64,000 bases of DNA from an uncultured bacterium (GCA_905216095.1 CAJMSQ010000007.1:1-64000), one strand, 5' to 3'; positions 8,701 through 17,398 are shown, counted from the stretch's first letter. The notes: generated by a model from the letters alone, not told the origin. Program-made: numbers and translations.

Positions 8701-9213
8701 GTCACCGATAAAGACACACGGCATGGCGTTTCTGTCGCCGTCCAACATCTGTTCCAACGAAGCAAGCGCATAGAAAGCGGCATTTGTATTCTCACCCAAG
8801 ATGACCACCTGCGCCAGTCCGCCCTCGACGGTGAGGCTCAGGCAATGGCGATCGTACTTCCCTTCCTTCGAGAACACCTCGCGCGAAAAACCTATTGCGG
8901 CCCCCTTGCTGTCGGCCATGCTGCCGGAGCCGTTCACACCTATATATATATTGGTGCACGACGATGAGGGAGCATCCGAGAATGCAGCTGTCATTCCGTG
9001 GTCCGCCAATACGCCTTCAAGACGTTTCCGGGTAGCGGCGTCAATGCCGCTCTCCACAATCACATTCACCTGGTCCGTGAATCTCGCCGTACCCGTCACC
9101 GCCGTCTGTTGCTGCGGAATGGGGTAAATGGTGTAGACATTGTCAGCCCAAGCACAGCCCGGCATCAGACTGAAAGCCGCAATTACACCGATCAAGAATG
9201 ATTTTCTTTTCAT
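5770..9213 (-). CDS. Secreted GH84-family beta-N-acetylglucosaminidase with type IX sorting tail
   Basis: 1147 residues. A signal peptide (about 1-23) is followed by a hexosaminidase-like N-domain, then the GH84 catalytic barrel: RGIVEGYYGYPYS (178-190), YGAKSDPYH (211-219) and the adjacent catalytic acids FAVFVDD (Asp300-Asp301). The family cleaves terminal beta-N-acetylglucosamine (hyaluronan, mucin or O-GlcNAc glycans) by substrate assistance. The C-terminal half contains two probable F5/8-type carbohydrate-binding segments (around 660-790 and 790-930). The last 75 or so residues look like a T9SS sorting domain (VYTPAGKMVLS ... YKVFF). It is much longer than the roughly 740-residue Bacteroides GH84 enzymes I know. 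valS lies directly upstream on the same strand, about 50 bases away. The substrate is inferred. Confidence 0.9.
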   Translation of the reverse strand: MKRKSFLIGVIAAFSLMPGCAWADNVYTIYPIPQQQTAVTGTARFTDQVNVIVESGIDAATRKRLEGVLADHGMTAAFSDAPSSSCTNIYIGVNGSGSMADSKGAAIGFSREVFSKEGKYDRHCLSLTVEGGLAQVVILGENTNAAFYALASLEQMLDGDRNAMPCVFIGDYADQQSRGIVEGYYGYPYSISVKKDLMKFMMRNKMNTYLYGAKSDPYHSEKWQDAYPTTLTAEQEKNGWLSQDMISELSEMSHDTKVNFIWAIHPGNNFLGSNTVVEDIMSKFDKMYQLGVRQFAVFVDDVSIPSDDAGYKLNADRVTEIQRALEAKYNTADAVPADTVQPLHFVPQIYCSAFAGGGEAQRKAFFEALAATPNNVTIYTTGWGVWSVPNSSDLNQVKQYLGRDAGWWWNYPCNDNADARIFPMDTYTNFVDMPAISNNSRLPEELLNGCGIVSNPMQQGEVAKIPLFSVANYAWNTSGFDNKSSWEASFPAIVGKEKAETYRFLAEYLRYGETADLQSLIDNYKTQISGGNYSDTALKERLKKIVAACTELEAWKDSENESDRLLYNDLKPWLLKLKQMAASSVAFQELLNMEENEQGEKWEKYAPHATLINKIDTDANYTVAALEGMGSGISVSYNQAMTASSGLEPFVKFMKERSMEGYFKQSAETKATFFSNIEGAQGTCTTNNDGSVFIFRSTNKLEKNQYVGISLPRPVRLDDVTIADTIIANYTVLYSGDGYTWVKYSDKETMMSDFVKFMCIKNESDTPRTLRFFPTSSASFSVKPAVEAVTEAVTIPSGEIYEGHTKEFLADGRYDTYCCLKRNQQNNDAYTLQLASPAKISEVRLYVGTVNGDYMNKGRVEVSADGNTWTALTVKGNYTTDFTMSLPQVKSYSSEVSYCDFVNNQPDTNIKFIRLRLVEANTNKWMRLYEIEYKQDVVKEKCVSFDEKEVTELTDALAHTSMPVAPTIQWINYYFQQRYPVKSVVIYQDLDNSAERKAMLSVKVASSPGSVGYHVADLTDYKQVVDLTEYKDAIGLHIAWAGFQAPIIYEIVEVLDDAKEPEITGIRFVEGQSSTQLRVEGNRLFVSSPEGIAAVNVYTPAGKMVLSQKLSGVKQAQVPVTATSDNVHIVKVSLSDGRNATYKVFFK

Positions 9214-9262
9214 AATATAGAATTTAAGATGGTGGATGCGACGAATCGCGTCCGTACCCTGT

Positions 9263-11905
9263 TTATCCTTTCATGTTCTTAAGGTTCGCTATGGTATCGC
9301 GCAGAGCCGCGATTTTCGTCTCGGCATCGTGCTGTTTCTTACGCTCCAGCTCCACGACGGCCGCCGGCGCGTTCGAGACGAAACGCTCATTCTGCAGTTT
9401 CTTTTCCACGCTTTTCAGGAAGCCTTCCAGGTGCTTCAACTCGGCCTCGGCCTTTTCCAATTCAGCGGCAACGTCCATCAGGCTTCCCAGCAGCACGGCA
9501 TATTCCGTTGTCCCCACAATGAACGAGGAGGCATTGGCATCCTTATCGGTGACGACGGCGATTTCACCGACATTCGCCATCTTGCGGATCACACAGTCGT
9601 ACTCCGCCACAGGATTGCTACCGACAGCCTGCAATTCGAGCTGTTCCTTTTGGGCTATGTTCTTTCCGTTCCGGACGGCACGCACGCCTGCCACGACGTT
9701 CTTGACCATCTCGACATCGGCTATCAGCCGGTCGTCGCCGTCCACGGGAGCTGCGATGCTCTGCGGACTGGTCATGATGCTTTCGCCGTCCTTCCGCTCA
9801 TACAGATGTTGCCACAACTCTTCGGTGATGAAGGGCATGAACGGATGAAGCAGGTGAAGCAAGTCATCGAAGAAGCCGGACACGGCCTTATAGGTGGCTG
9901 CATCGATGGGCTGTCCGTAGGCGGGTTTCACCATTTCCAGCAGCCAGCTCGAGAACTCATCCCAGAAGAGGCGATAAACCTCCATCAGGGCTTCGCTCAG
10001 ACGGTACTTGGAGAAAAGGTCGGCTATCTCGGCGGCACTCTTGCGCAGTTGTGCGCCGAACCACTTCACGGCCAGACGGGCCGTCTCAGGCTGTTCGGTC
10101 TCGGCCACCTGCCATCCCCGGACAAGCCGGAAGGCATTCCATATCTTATTACAGAAGTTACGTCCCTGCTCGCAGAGGCTCTCGTCAAACAGGATGTCGT
10201 TGCCGGCAGGTGCGGAAAGCATCATGCCCATGCGCACGCCATCGGCCCCGAAGCGGTCGATAAGGAGAAGCGGGTCGGGAGAGTTGCCCAGCTGTTTCGA
10301 CATCTTGCGTCCCAGTTTGTCGCGCACGATACCGGTGAAATAGACATTGCGGAACGGCATCTTGCCCGTATATTCGTATCCCGCCATAATCATTCTTGTC
10401 ACCCAGAAGAATATGATGTCCGGGCCGGTAACAAGGTCGGCCGTGGGATAATAATAGTTGAATTCCTCATTGCCCGGCTCATTGATACCCTTAAACAGGG
10501 AGATGGGCCACAGCCAGGACGAGAACCACGTATCGAGCGCGTCTTCTTCCTGCCGCAGGTCGGAGAGCTGAAGGTTCTCATTGCCAGTCTGGCGACGCGC
10601 CTTGTCCAGGGCGTCCTCCGGAGTCTCGGCCACGACGAAACCGCCCTCGGGCAGATAATAGGCAGGTATGCGGTGTCCCCACCACAGCTGGCGGGAGATG
10701 CACCAGTCCTTGATGTTCTCCAGCCAGTGCCGATAGGTATTCTTGTATTTTGCCGGATAGAATTTGATTTCATCGTTCATGACGGGCGGCAAGGCCATTT
10801 CCGCGAAATGTTCCATCTTGAGGAACCACTGCATGGACAGTTTCGGTTCGATGGGTACGCCGGTACGTTCGGAACAGCCCACCTTGTTGGTGTAATCCTC
10901 TACCCTCTCGAGCAGGTCGGCCGCGGCCAAATCAAGCTCTATTTGCCGGCGCACGTCGAAGCGGTCCATGCCCACGTACATTCCGGCCGCGGGCGAGAGC
11001 GTCCCGTCGTCGTTGAAGATGTCAATGCTCTGCAATTTGTGCTTTTCGCCCAGCATGTAGTCATTGATGTCGTGCGCCGGGGTCACCTTCAGACAGCCCG
11101 TACCGAACTCGATGTCCACGTATTCGTCCTCGATGACGGGAATGACGCGCCCTACAAGCGGCACAATCACTTTCTTTCCTTTCAGCCACTCGTTCTTGGG
11201 GTCGTTCGGGTTGATGCACATGGCCGTGTCGCCCATGATGGTCTCGGGGCGTGTGGTCGCCACGATAGCATACCGGCCTTGCGGGTCGCCTTCCACTTTG
11301 TAGCGCAGGTAGTAGAGTTTGCTGTGCTCCTCCTTATAAATCACTTCCTCGTCGGACAATGCCGTCTTGGCCTTGGGGTCCCAGTTCACCATACGGACGC
11401 CGCGATAGATAAGTCCTTTCTCGTACAAATCGACAAAGACCTTGATGACGCTGCGCGAGCGTTCCTCGTCCATGGTAAAGGCCGTGCGGTCCCAATCGCA
11501 CGATGCACCGATGCGGCGCAACTGTTTCAGGATGATGCCCCCATGCTCGTCGGTCCACTCCCAGGCATATTTCAGAAATTCCTCGCGGGTGAGGTCCGAC
11601 TTCTTGATGCCGCGCTCCGCAAGACGGTTCACGACTTTCGCTTCGGTAGCTATCGACGCATGGTCTGTACCCGGCACCCAACAGGCATTCTTTCCCTCCA
11701 TGCGGGCATGACGGACCAGAATGTCCTGGATGGTCTCGTTCAGCATGTGCCCCATGTGCAGCACGCCTGTGACATTGGGCGGCGGAATCACCACCGTATA
11801 AGGTTCACGTCCGTCGGGTTTGGAGCTGAACAAATGATGGTCCAGCCAGTACCCGTACCACTTACTTTCTACTTCTTCAGGATTGTACTTGGTTGCCAAT
11901 TCCAT
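9263..11905 (-). CDS. valS: Valyl-tRNA synthetase
   Basis: 880 residues, a full-length class I synthetase. It has HMGH at residues 50-53 (HIGH motif), an editing domain in the middle (CP1, roughly 190-350), [13 protein letters not shown] with KMSKQ at 534-538, an anticodon-binding domain, and the C-terminal coiled-coil arm (about 815-880) typical of ValRS. It charges tRNAVal and clears mischarged threonine. A promoter lies about 45 bases upstream. The GH84 gene follows on the same strand without an obvious terminator between, so read-through is possible. Confidence 0.98.
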   Translation of the reverse strand: MELATKYNPEEVESKWYGYWLDHHLFSSKPDGREPYTVVIPPPNVTGVLHMGHMLNETIQDILVRHARMEGKNACWVPGTDHASIATEAKVVNRLAERGIKKSDLTREEFLKYAWEWTDEHGGIILKQLRRIGASCDWDRTAFTMDEERSRSVIKVFVDLYEKGLIYRGVRMVNWDPKAKTALSDEEVIYKEEHSKLYYLRYKVEGDPQGRYAIVATTRPETIMGDTAMCINPNDPKNEWLKGKKVIVPLVGRVIPVIEDEYVDIEFGTGCLKVTPAHDINDYMLGEKHKLQSIDIFNDDGTLSPAAGMYVGMDRFDVRRQIELDLAAADLLERVEDYTNKVGCSERTGVPIEPKLSMQWFLKMEHFAEMALPPVMNDEIKFYPAKYKNTYRHWLENIKDWCISRQLWWGHRIPAYYLPEGGFVVAETPEDALDKARRQTGNENLQLSDLRQEEDALDTWFSSWLWPISLFKGINEPGNEEFNYYYPTADLVTGPDIIFFWVTRMIMAGYEYTGKMPFRNVYFTGIVRDKLGRKMSKQLGNSPDPLLLIDRFGADGVRMGMMLSAPAGNDILFDESLCEQGRNFCNKIWNAFRLVRGWQVAETEQPETARLAVKWFGAQLRKSAAEIADLFSKYRLSEALMEVYRLFWDEFSSWLLEMVKPAYGQPIDAATYKAVSGFFDDLLHLLHPFMPFITEELWQHLYERKDGESIMTSPQSIAAPVDGDDRLIADVEMVKNVVAGVRAVRNGKNIAQKEQLELQAVGSNPVAEYDCVIRKMANVGEIAVVTDKDANASSFIVGTTEYAVLLGSLMDVAAELEKAEAELKHLEGFLKSVEKKLQNERFVSNAPAAVVELERKKQHDAETKIAALRDTIANLKNMKG

Positions 11906-11949
11906 TATCTTATTTCTTTTTTCTATATTATAATCTTAAGATACAAATG

Positions 11950-11980
11950 CAAAGATACTCAAATATCTTAAGAGTTAAAG
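11950..11980 (-). promoter_or_regulatory. Promoter of valS
   Basis: On the minus strand TATCTTTG (11950-11957) is a perfect -7 box. About 19 bases upstream is CTTT, a weak -33. It sits roughly 45 bases before the valS start. Confidence 0.6.
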
Positions 11981-12078
11981 TCTTGTCGTCTTAAAATCCT
12001 TGTATTCCCCTAAAAAAACATCACTGCAGGCAAATGGAACATTCCGGCAGACAGGGAAGTTTTTTTCATTCCGCACGA

Positions 12079-12328
12079 TTTTAACACTATTTGCTTTTGG
12101 AGGAAAAATGTAGTATCTTTGTGGAACAGAAATGCGAAGGACGGCTAAAACCGTCCTTTTTTAGTGCCATACGGCCTGCTTTCCCGAAAAAAAATCCTTC
12201 GGGAAAGTTTTTTTCGGGCGGCTTGTAGTTTTTCCTACATGCCTTGTAGGAACTCCCATCCCTATTTTCGTGAACCGGCAACGCGGGGTTGCACCCCTCT
12301 TCGTGTTGCTGAAAGTTAAAAATGTTAA
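12079..12328 (+). repeat. Copy A of a ~250 bp intergenic repeat element with built-in promoter and terminator
   Basis: It begins TTTTAACACTATTTGCTTTTGG and ends AAAGTTAAAAATGTTAA. Inside, in order, are a promoter (12090-12121), a GC hairpin plus T-run (12137-12162), a CTTTCCCGA/TTCGGGAAAG hairpin (12180-12208), and a palindromic stretch with CTTGTAG, CCTACATG and CTTGTAGG (12220-12252). Copies B (25951-26199) and C (54596-54865, minus) share the ends, promoter, spacer length and layout, while the middles have diverged. It lies between the divergent valS and ndh genes and contains no credible coding frame. Confidence 0.75.
12090..12162 (+). promoter_or_regulatory. Promoter immediately followed by a terminator in repeat copy A
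   Basis: TTTG (12090-12093), 20 bases, TATCTTTG (12114-12121) is a full promoter. Starting 16 bases later, AAGGACGG (12137-12144), a 6-base loop, CCGTCCTT (12151-12158) and T's form an intrinsic terminator. The only transcript possible without antitermination is about 35 bases. Confidence 0.7.
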
Positions 12329-12509
12329 TGTCGGCGTTGCCGATGACCGGCCAATGCCACCGCCCCACCCTCCATGTTTCATCCGGCAAACGGAGTACGA
12401 CAGCAAAGACGCAATACAGACCGGACTGTCCGGAAGTCCGATGACCGGCCGGGGTAAAAAATACGTAAAAAAACGCCGGCCGGGATGACCATGTTTCTAT
12501 AAAGAGTAC

Positions 12510-12517
12510 TACCTTTG
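12510..12517 (+). promoter_or_regulatory. -7 element upstream of ndh
   Basis: TACCTTTG fits TAnnTTTG and lies 52 bases before the ndh ATG. No clear TTTG is found at the -33 position. Confidence 0.5.
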
Positions 12518-12569
12518 CAAGGAGAAACCGGCCGGATGCCGGGATATTCATTCCAAAGACAGAAAGTTT

Positions 12570-13961
12570 ATGAGTTTCAATCTTCCAAAAACAAACAAGA
12601 AACGGGTCGTCATCGTCGGCGGCGGATTTGGCGGCCTGAAACTGGCCAACAAGCTGAGCGGTTCGGATTTCCAGGTCGTTTTGGTGGACAGTAACAATTA
12701 CCATCAGTTTCCTCCGCTGATCTATCAGATTGCCTCGGCGGGAATTGAACCGAGTTCCATTTCCTTCCCCTTCAGAAAGATCTTCCAGAAACGGAAGAAT
12801 TTCTTCTTCAGGATGGCGCAAGTGCGTTCTATCTTCCCTGAACACAAAATCATACAGACGTCCATCGGTAAAGTGAGCTACGACTATCTGGTCCTGGCCG
12901 CAGGAACCACCACCAACTTCTTCGGCAACCGGCACGTGGAAGAGGAGGCCATGCCCATGAAGAACGTGAGCGAAGCCATGGGACTGCGGAATGCGTTGCT
13001 CGACAACTTTGAACGTGCGCTGACCTGCGCCGGAGAGCAGGAACGGCAGGAATTGCTGAACGTCGTCATCGTGGGCGGAGGCGCCACGGGTGTGGAAATA
13101 GCCGGAGCTTTGTCCGAAATGAAGAATTTCGTACTGCCCAAGGACTATCCCGACCTGCCTTCCAGTCTGATGCACATCTATCTGATAGAAGCGGGTCCGC
13201 GTCTGCTGGCGGCCATGAGCGAGGAGTCTTCGACACATGTCGAGAAATATCTGCGCGGAATGGGCGTAAACGTGTTGCTCAACAAGATGGTGACCGACTA
13301 CAAGGACCACAGGGTCATGCTGAAGGACGGCAGCAGCATCGCCACACGTACTTTCATCTGGGTGAGCGGCGTCGCGGCACAGCCGGTCGGCAACTTAGGA
13401 GAGGAACACCTCGGACGCGGCCGCCGCATCAAGGTGGACGCTTTCAACCGCGTGGAGGGACTGGACGGCGTATTCTGCATCGGAGACCAGTGCATCATGG
13501 AGGAAGGCGACCCCGCATGGGCTGGCGGACATCCGCAACTGGCACAGGTAGCCATCCAGCAGGGAACGCTGTTGGCCAAAAACCTGAAACGCATGGAGAA
13601 AGGGAAGGAAATGAAACCTTTCCGCTACCGCAATCTCGGTACGATGGCGACCGTAGGCCGCAACCGGGCGGTAGCCGAATTCAAGAAGGTGAAAATGGCC
13701 GGCTTCCTCGCCTGGTTCATGTGGCTGGTCGTACACCTGCGCTCCATTCTCGGCGTGCGCAACAAGATGATAGTCCTGTTCAACTGGATGTGGAACTATT
13801 TCTCTTACAGCCAGTCCCTGCGTATGATTATCTACGCCAAGAAGGCCAAGGAGGTCATCGAGAGGGAACAGCGGCTGGCCTCACGCCACTGGGGCACGGA
13901 CCTGATGAGCGAAGGTTCGGAAGAAGTGAAAAAGACAGACAACACATCAAAAGAAGAATAA
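12570..13961 (+). CDS. ndh: Type II NADH:quinone oxidoreductase (NDH-2)
   Basis: 463 residues. The FAD-binding Rossmann motif VVIVGGGFGGLKLA is near residue 14, and the NADH-binding motif VVIVGGGATGVEIAGAL is near residue 170. FCIGDQC binds the FAD tail, and HPQLAQVAIQQG is the family's quinone-side AQxAIQ motif. The C-terminal part (about 375-440) is hydrophobic and aromatic-rich (FLAWFMWLVVHL) and likely docks the protein to the inner membrane. It passes electrons from NADH to menaquinone without pumping ions. ribE starts 3 bases after its stop, so the two are cotranscribed. Confidence 0.93.
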   Translation: MSFNLPKTNKKRVVIVGGGFGGLKLANKLSGSDFQVVLVDSNNYHQFPPLIYQIASAGIEPSSISFPFRKIFQKRKNFFFRMAQVRSIFPEHKIIQTSIGKVSYDYLVLAAGTTTNFFGNRHVEEEAMPMKNVSEAMGLRNALLDNFERALTCAGEQERQELLNVVIVGGGATGVEIAGALSEMKNFVLPKDYPDLPSSLMHIYLIEAGPRLLAAMSEESSTHVEKYLRGMGVNVLLNKMVTDYKDHRVMLKDGSSIATRTFIWVSGVAAQPVGNLGEEHLGRGRRIKVDAFNRVEGLDGVFCIGDQCIMEEGDPAWAGGHPQLAQVAIQQGTLLAKNLKRMEKGKEMKPFRYRNLGTMATVGRNRAVAEFKKVKMAGFLAWFMWLVVHLRSILGVRNKMIVLFNWMWNYFSYSQSLRMIIYAKKAKEVIEREQRLASRHWGTDLMSEGSEEVKKTDNTSKEE

Positions 13962-13964
13962 AGT

Positions 13965-14567
13965 ATGTTTTCGGGAATCGTAGAAGCCACGGCACGTGTC
14001 ACAGGCATTGAGAAAGACAAGGAAAACCTGCACATCACGCTGGAATGTCCTTTCGCGAACGAATTGAAGATAGACCAGAGTGTGGCGCATAACGGGGTTT
14101 GCCTGACCGTCGTGCGACAGGAGGGGAACACCTACACGGTAACGGCCATCGAAGAAACGCTGCACCGCTCCAACCTGGGCGGACTGCAACCGGGGGATGA
14201 GGTGAATGTGGAACGTTCCATGCAGATGAACGGCCGGCTGGACGGGCACATCGTACAGGGTCACGTGGACCAGACTGCGGAATGTATAGCCCTCGAGACA
14301 GCGGAAGGCAGTTACATTTACACTTTCAGGTATCAGTTCAACCGCGAAATGGCCCGACGCGGATATTTCACCGTGGACAAAGGCAGTGTGACGGTCAATG
14401 GCGTAAGCCTGACCGTATGCAACCCGACCGATGACACGTTCCAGGTGTGCATCATACCTTTTACTTACGAGCACACCAACTTCCATGCCATCAAGGTAGG
14501 CACTTGCGTAAACATTGAATTCGATATACTGGGAAAATACATCAGCAGACTGCAACATTGGGCCTGA
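13965..14567 (+). CDS. ribE: Riboflavin synthase (alpha subunit)
   Basis: 200 residues made of two homologous lumazine-binding halves. The first starts MFSGIVEATARV and contains VAHNGVCLTVV; the second contains DKGSVTVNGVSLTVC. This duplication is the hallmark of the trimeric synthase, which dismutates two 6,7-dimethyl-8-ribityllumazine molecules to riboflavin. Cotranscription with ndh links flavin supply to an FAD enzyme, which is inference. I see no FMN riboswitch; the gene depends on the ndh promoter. A strong terminator follows. Confidence 0.96.
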   Translation: MFSGIVEATARVTGIEKDKENLHITLECPFANELKIDQSVAHNGVCLTVVRQEGNTYTVTAIEETLHRSNLGGLQPGDEVNVERSMQMNGRLDGHIVQGHVDQTAECIALETAEGSYIYTFRYQFNREMARRGYFTVDKGSVTVNGVSLTVCNPTDDTFQVCIIPFTYEHTNFHAIKVGTCVNIEFDILGKYISRLQHWA

Positions 14568-14614
14568 AAAAATCTGACAGCCCGCACGACAGAGGCACAT
14601 TTCCCTGTGACTAT

Positions 14615-14656
14615 AAAACAAGGTGGATATCATCAGAGGGATATCCACCTTGTTTT
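14615..14656. terminator. Bidirectional terminator after ribE
   Basis: AAAACAAGGTGGATATC (14615-14631) and its exact complement (14640-14656) with an 8-base loop, flanked by A's and T's on the two sides. It serves ribE and the convergent lipoprotein gene. Confidence 0.85.
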
Positions 14657-14682
14657 TTATATTAATCCAAAGACATCGGAGC

Positions 14683-15186
14683 TTATCTGAGCACGTAGGA
14701 TTTTCCACTCTTGCCCTTTGCCCGGAAAACCGTATCGTTCAGTTCCTCGATTTCCACCCAGTCACGGTTTTCTCCGTCTTTCAGGATAAGATGACAATTA
14801 TATATGTCATAATCCTTGACGAACTTGTTCAGTTGCGAAAGGTTGATCATGACTCCCAAGGCCTCGTTGTTGTCGCGTGTGGTAATAGCGTAACGGGCCG
14901 TATCATTGCGCTCACCGTATATCACCCCATATTCGTTTCCCTTGTCATTCTCGGAGGTCAAAGCAAGTTCCCATTCGCTGCCGTCGTCGGCCACCAACGT
15001 GAAACCACCCTGTCCGAAGCCATCGGCATGACCGTAGATAGTGGAGTCCGCCTCCGTCCATTCGGGAACAGTATTAACAACTTTCAGACTGTCGTCCGCT
15101 ACCTGCCGGTCGGCCTTGTTATTGCCTCCACATGCCGTAAAAAGCGCAAGTGTCGCGACCGTACATACAACAAATAAACCTTTCAT
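14683..15186 (-). CDS. Small lipoprotein of unknown function
   Basis: 167 residues. A lipoprotein signal peptide ends LFTAC-GGN, with Cys19 as the lipidation site. The mature part has no domain I can name with confidence. It is rich in beta-prone stretches (GQGGFTLVADDGSEWEL, YAITTRDNNEALGVMINLS), and the general pattern recalls small Bacteroidales periplasmic beta-barrel lipoproteins. It is a single gene convergent with ribE and divergent from rpsA. An imperfect -7 element (TAACTTAG) lies about 25 bases upstream. Function unknown. Confidence 0.75.
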   Translation of the reverse strand: MKGLFVVCTVATLALFTACGGNNKADRQVADDSLKVVNTVPEWTEADSTIYGHADGFGQGGFTLVADDGSEWELALTSENDKGNEYGVIYGERNDTARYAITTRDNNEALGVMINLSQLNKFVKDYDIYNCHLILKDGENRDWVEIEELNDTVFRAKGKSGKSYVLR

Positions 15187-15261
15187 ATTGACAAAGCTTT
15201 GATTTTGGCGGCTAAGTTACACATTTATTTCTACTTATATGCACAAAAAAGGCTGTAAAAG

Positions 15262-15292
15262 ATTGCCGTCTCAAAAAAATAGCGTATATTTG
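15262..15292 (+). promoter_or_regulatory. Promoter of rpsA
   Basis: ATTG (15262-15265), 19 bases, TATATTTG (15285-15292). The leader to the ATG at 15354 is about 55 bases, AT-rich and without a Shine-Dalgarno sequence, as is usual in this phylum. Confidence 0.75.
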
Positions 15293-15353
15293 CGGCGTTT
15301 TAGACAACATAAAGTCCAACATTTTTAATTAACTTATTTACTAACAACTATTA

Positions 15354-17141
15354 ATGGAGAATCTAAAGAACATTGCACCCCTGTCTGACTTTGACTGGAA
15401 TGCATTCGAAAACGGAGTTGCCGACAGCACTCAAAGCAAAGACGAGCTGGAGAAGGCTTACGACAGCACCCTCGGTCGTGTAAACGAAAACGAGGTGGTT
15501 GAAGGAACGGTTATCTCTATCAACAAGCGCGAAGTCGTTGTGAACATCGGCTACAAGAGCGACGGCATCATCCCTGTCAATGAGTTCCGTTACAATCCTG
15601 ACCTCAAAATCGGCGATACCGTCGAGGTTTACGTTGAGAACCAGGAGGACAAAAAAGGACAGTTGGTTCTTTCTCACAAGAAGGCTCGCGCAAGCAAGTC
15701 TTGGGAGCGCGTAAACGAGGCTCTCGACAACAAGGAAGTGGTCAAAGGTTACATCAAGTGCCGTACGAAGGGCGGTATGATTGTCGATGTATTCGGCATC
15801 GAGGCATTCCTTCCCGGTTCTCAGATTGACGTTAAGCCCATCCGCGACTACGATGTATTCGTAGGCAAAACCATGGAATTCCAGATTGTAAAAATCAATC
15901 AGGAATACAAGAACGTTGTCGTATCCCACAAGGCGCTTATCGAGGCTGAGCTGGAAGCCCAGAAGCAGGAAATCATTTCCAAACTCGAAAAAGGACAGGT
16001 GCTCGAAGGTTCTGTCAAGAATATCACGCCTTACGGTGTGTTCATCGACCTTGGCGGCGTAGACGGTCTCATCCACATCACCGACCTCAGCTGGGGCCGC
16101 GTAAACGATCCGCACGAGATTGTAGACCTCGACCAGAAGCTCAACGTCGTTATCCTCGACTTCGATGAGGAAAAGAAGCGCATCGCCCTCGGTCTGAAGC
16201 AGCTCACTCCCCATCCTTGGGATGCCCTCGATGCAGAGCTCAAGGTAGGTGACAAAGTCAAAGGCCGCGTGGTCGTTATGGCCGATTACGGTGCTTTTGT
16301 CGAAATCGCACCGGGTGTCGAAGGCCTGATTCACGTCAGCGAAATGAGCTGGAGCCAGCACTTGCGCTCTGCTCAGGATTTCCTGAAGGTTGGCGACGAG
16401 GTTGAAGCCGTTATCCTGACGCTCGACCGCACGGAACGCAAGATGTCTCTCGGCATCAAGCAGCTCAAGGAAGACCCTTGGAAGGACATTGAAGTGAAAT
16501 ATCCCGTAAACTCCAAGCACCAGGCCAAAGTTCGTAACTTCACCAACTTCGGTGTCTTCGTTGAACTTGAAGAAGGTGTAGACGGCCTCATCCACATCTC
16601 CGACCTCTCTTGGACGAAGAAGGTGAAACATCCTTCCGAATTCACCCAGATCGGTGCTGCCATTGAGGTAGTGGTTCTCGAAATAGACAAGGACAACCGT
16701 CGTCTCAGCCTCGGCCACAAGCAGCTTGAGGAAAATCCTTGGGATGTATTTGAAACCGTATTTACGGACGGAAGCATTCACGAGGGAACCATCATCGAGA
16801 TGCTTGACAAGGGTGCCGTAGTACAGCTTGAGTATGGTGTGGAAGGCTTTGCTACTCCCAAGCACCTCGTCAAGGAAGACGGCAGTCACGCCCAGCTCAA
16901 TGAGAAATTGCCTTTCAAGGTAATTGAATTCAACAAGGACAGCAAGCGCATCATTCTCTCCCACAGCCGTACGTTCGAGGACGTTCAGCGTGCTGAGGCC
17001 CGTGCAGAAAAGAAAGCTACACGCAAGTCTGCCAAGAAGGAAGACAGCACTGCTACTATCCAGAACCAGGCCGCTTCCACCAGCTTGGGCGATAACGACG
17101 CTCTCGCTGCCTTGAAGGCAAAAATGGAAAAAGGCGAATAA
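15354..17141 (+). CDS. rpsA: 30S ribosomal protein bS1
   Basis: 595 residues with six S1/OB-fold RNA-binding repeats, beginning near GTVISINKREVVVNIG, GYIKCRTKGGMIVDVFG, GSVKNITPYGVFIDLGG, GRVVVMADYGAFVEIA, AKVRNFTNFGVFVELEE and GTIIEMLDKGAVVQLE. A basic, Ala/Lys-rich tail follows. It helps capture mRNA on the 30S subunit, which matters in Bacteroidetes where leaders lack Shine-Dalgarno sequences. It is a single-gene unit with its own promoter and terminator. Its codon use and internal repeats leave a long empty frame on the opposite strand that is not a gene. Confidence 0.97.
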   Translation: MENLKNIAPLSDFDWNAFENGVADSTQSKDELEKAYDSTLGRVNENEVVEGTVISINKREVVVNIGYKSDGIIPVNEFRYNPDLKIGDTVEVYVENQEDKKGQLVLSHKKARASKSWERVNEALDNKEVVKGYIKCRTKGGMIVDVFGIEAFLPGSQIDVKPIRDYDVFVGKTMEFQIVKINQEYKNVVVSHKALIEAELEAQKQEIISKLEKGQVLEGSVKNITPYGVFIDLGGVDGLIHITDLSWGRVNDPHEIVDLDQKLNVVILDFDEEKKRIALGLKQLTPHPWDALDAELKVGDKVKGRVVVMADYGAFVEIAPGVEGLIHVSEMSWSQHLRSAQDFLKVGDEVEAVILTLDRTERKMSLGIKQLKEDPWKDIEVKYPVNSKHQAKVRNFTNFGVFVELEEGVDGLIHISDLSWTKKVKHPSEFTQIGAAIEVVVLEIDKDNRRLSLGHKQLEENPWDVFETVFTDGSIHEGTIIEMLDKGAVVQLEYGVEGFATPKHLVKEDGSHAQLNEKLPFKVIEFNKDSKRIILSHSRTFEDVQRAEARAEKKATRKSAKKEDSTATIQNQAASTSLGDNDALAALKAKMEKGE

Positions 17142-17209
17142 ATCAGTGAAGGCATGAAGATGGCCAAGTGCCTATGATGCACAAAACCATCAGCAGCTAA
17201 ATACAATGA

Positions 17210-17239
17210 AACAGCGGAAGGCAGCAGCTTTCCGCTGTT
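17210..17239 (+). terminator. Terminator of rpsA
   Basis: AACAGCGGAA...TTCCGCTGTT hairpin (17210-17239) followed by TTTTC. It lies 68 bases after the rpsA stop. Confidence 0.8.
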
Positions 17240-17328
17240 TTTCTTATTCATCCCGGGCAACAACAAGCCGCAATCGGGCACTAAAATGTTAGGACATCAA
17301 ACTTTATAGGCATCCGACGAAACAAAAA

Positions 17329-17363
17329 GAGCAGTGAAACAGGCTTATGCCTCCTCACTGCTC
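17329..17363 (-). terminator. Terminator of the SIMPL-domain gene
   Basis: GAGCAGTGA (17329-17337) pairs with TCACTGCTC (17355-17363). Read on the minus strand, the hairpin ends in TTTTTG. It lies 35 bases beyond the stop at 17399. Confidence 0.75.
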
Positions 17364-17398
17364 TCATTTTGTTTATTTATTCCTTTGAAAGAATATCT

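Noticed and set aside
9236..11971. A 911-codon open frame on the plus strand opposite valS
   Set aside because: It lies antisense to an unmistakable ValRS, its translation has no recognisable domain and is His/Gly/Leu-rich as expected from an antisense shadow, and it runs through the valS promoter.
12329..12569. FMN riboswitch upstream of the ndh-ribE unit
   Set aside because: None of the conserved FMN-element boxes is visible; the region holds only the repeat element and a -7 box.
15363..16964. A 533-codon open frame opposite rpsA
   Set aside because: Shadow of the six repeated S1 domains; the translation repeats the same antisense pattern and has no start signals.
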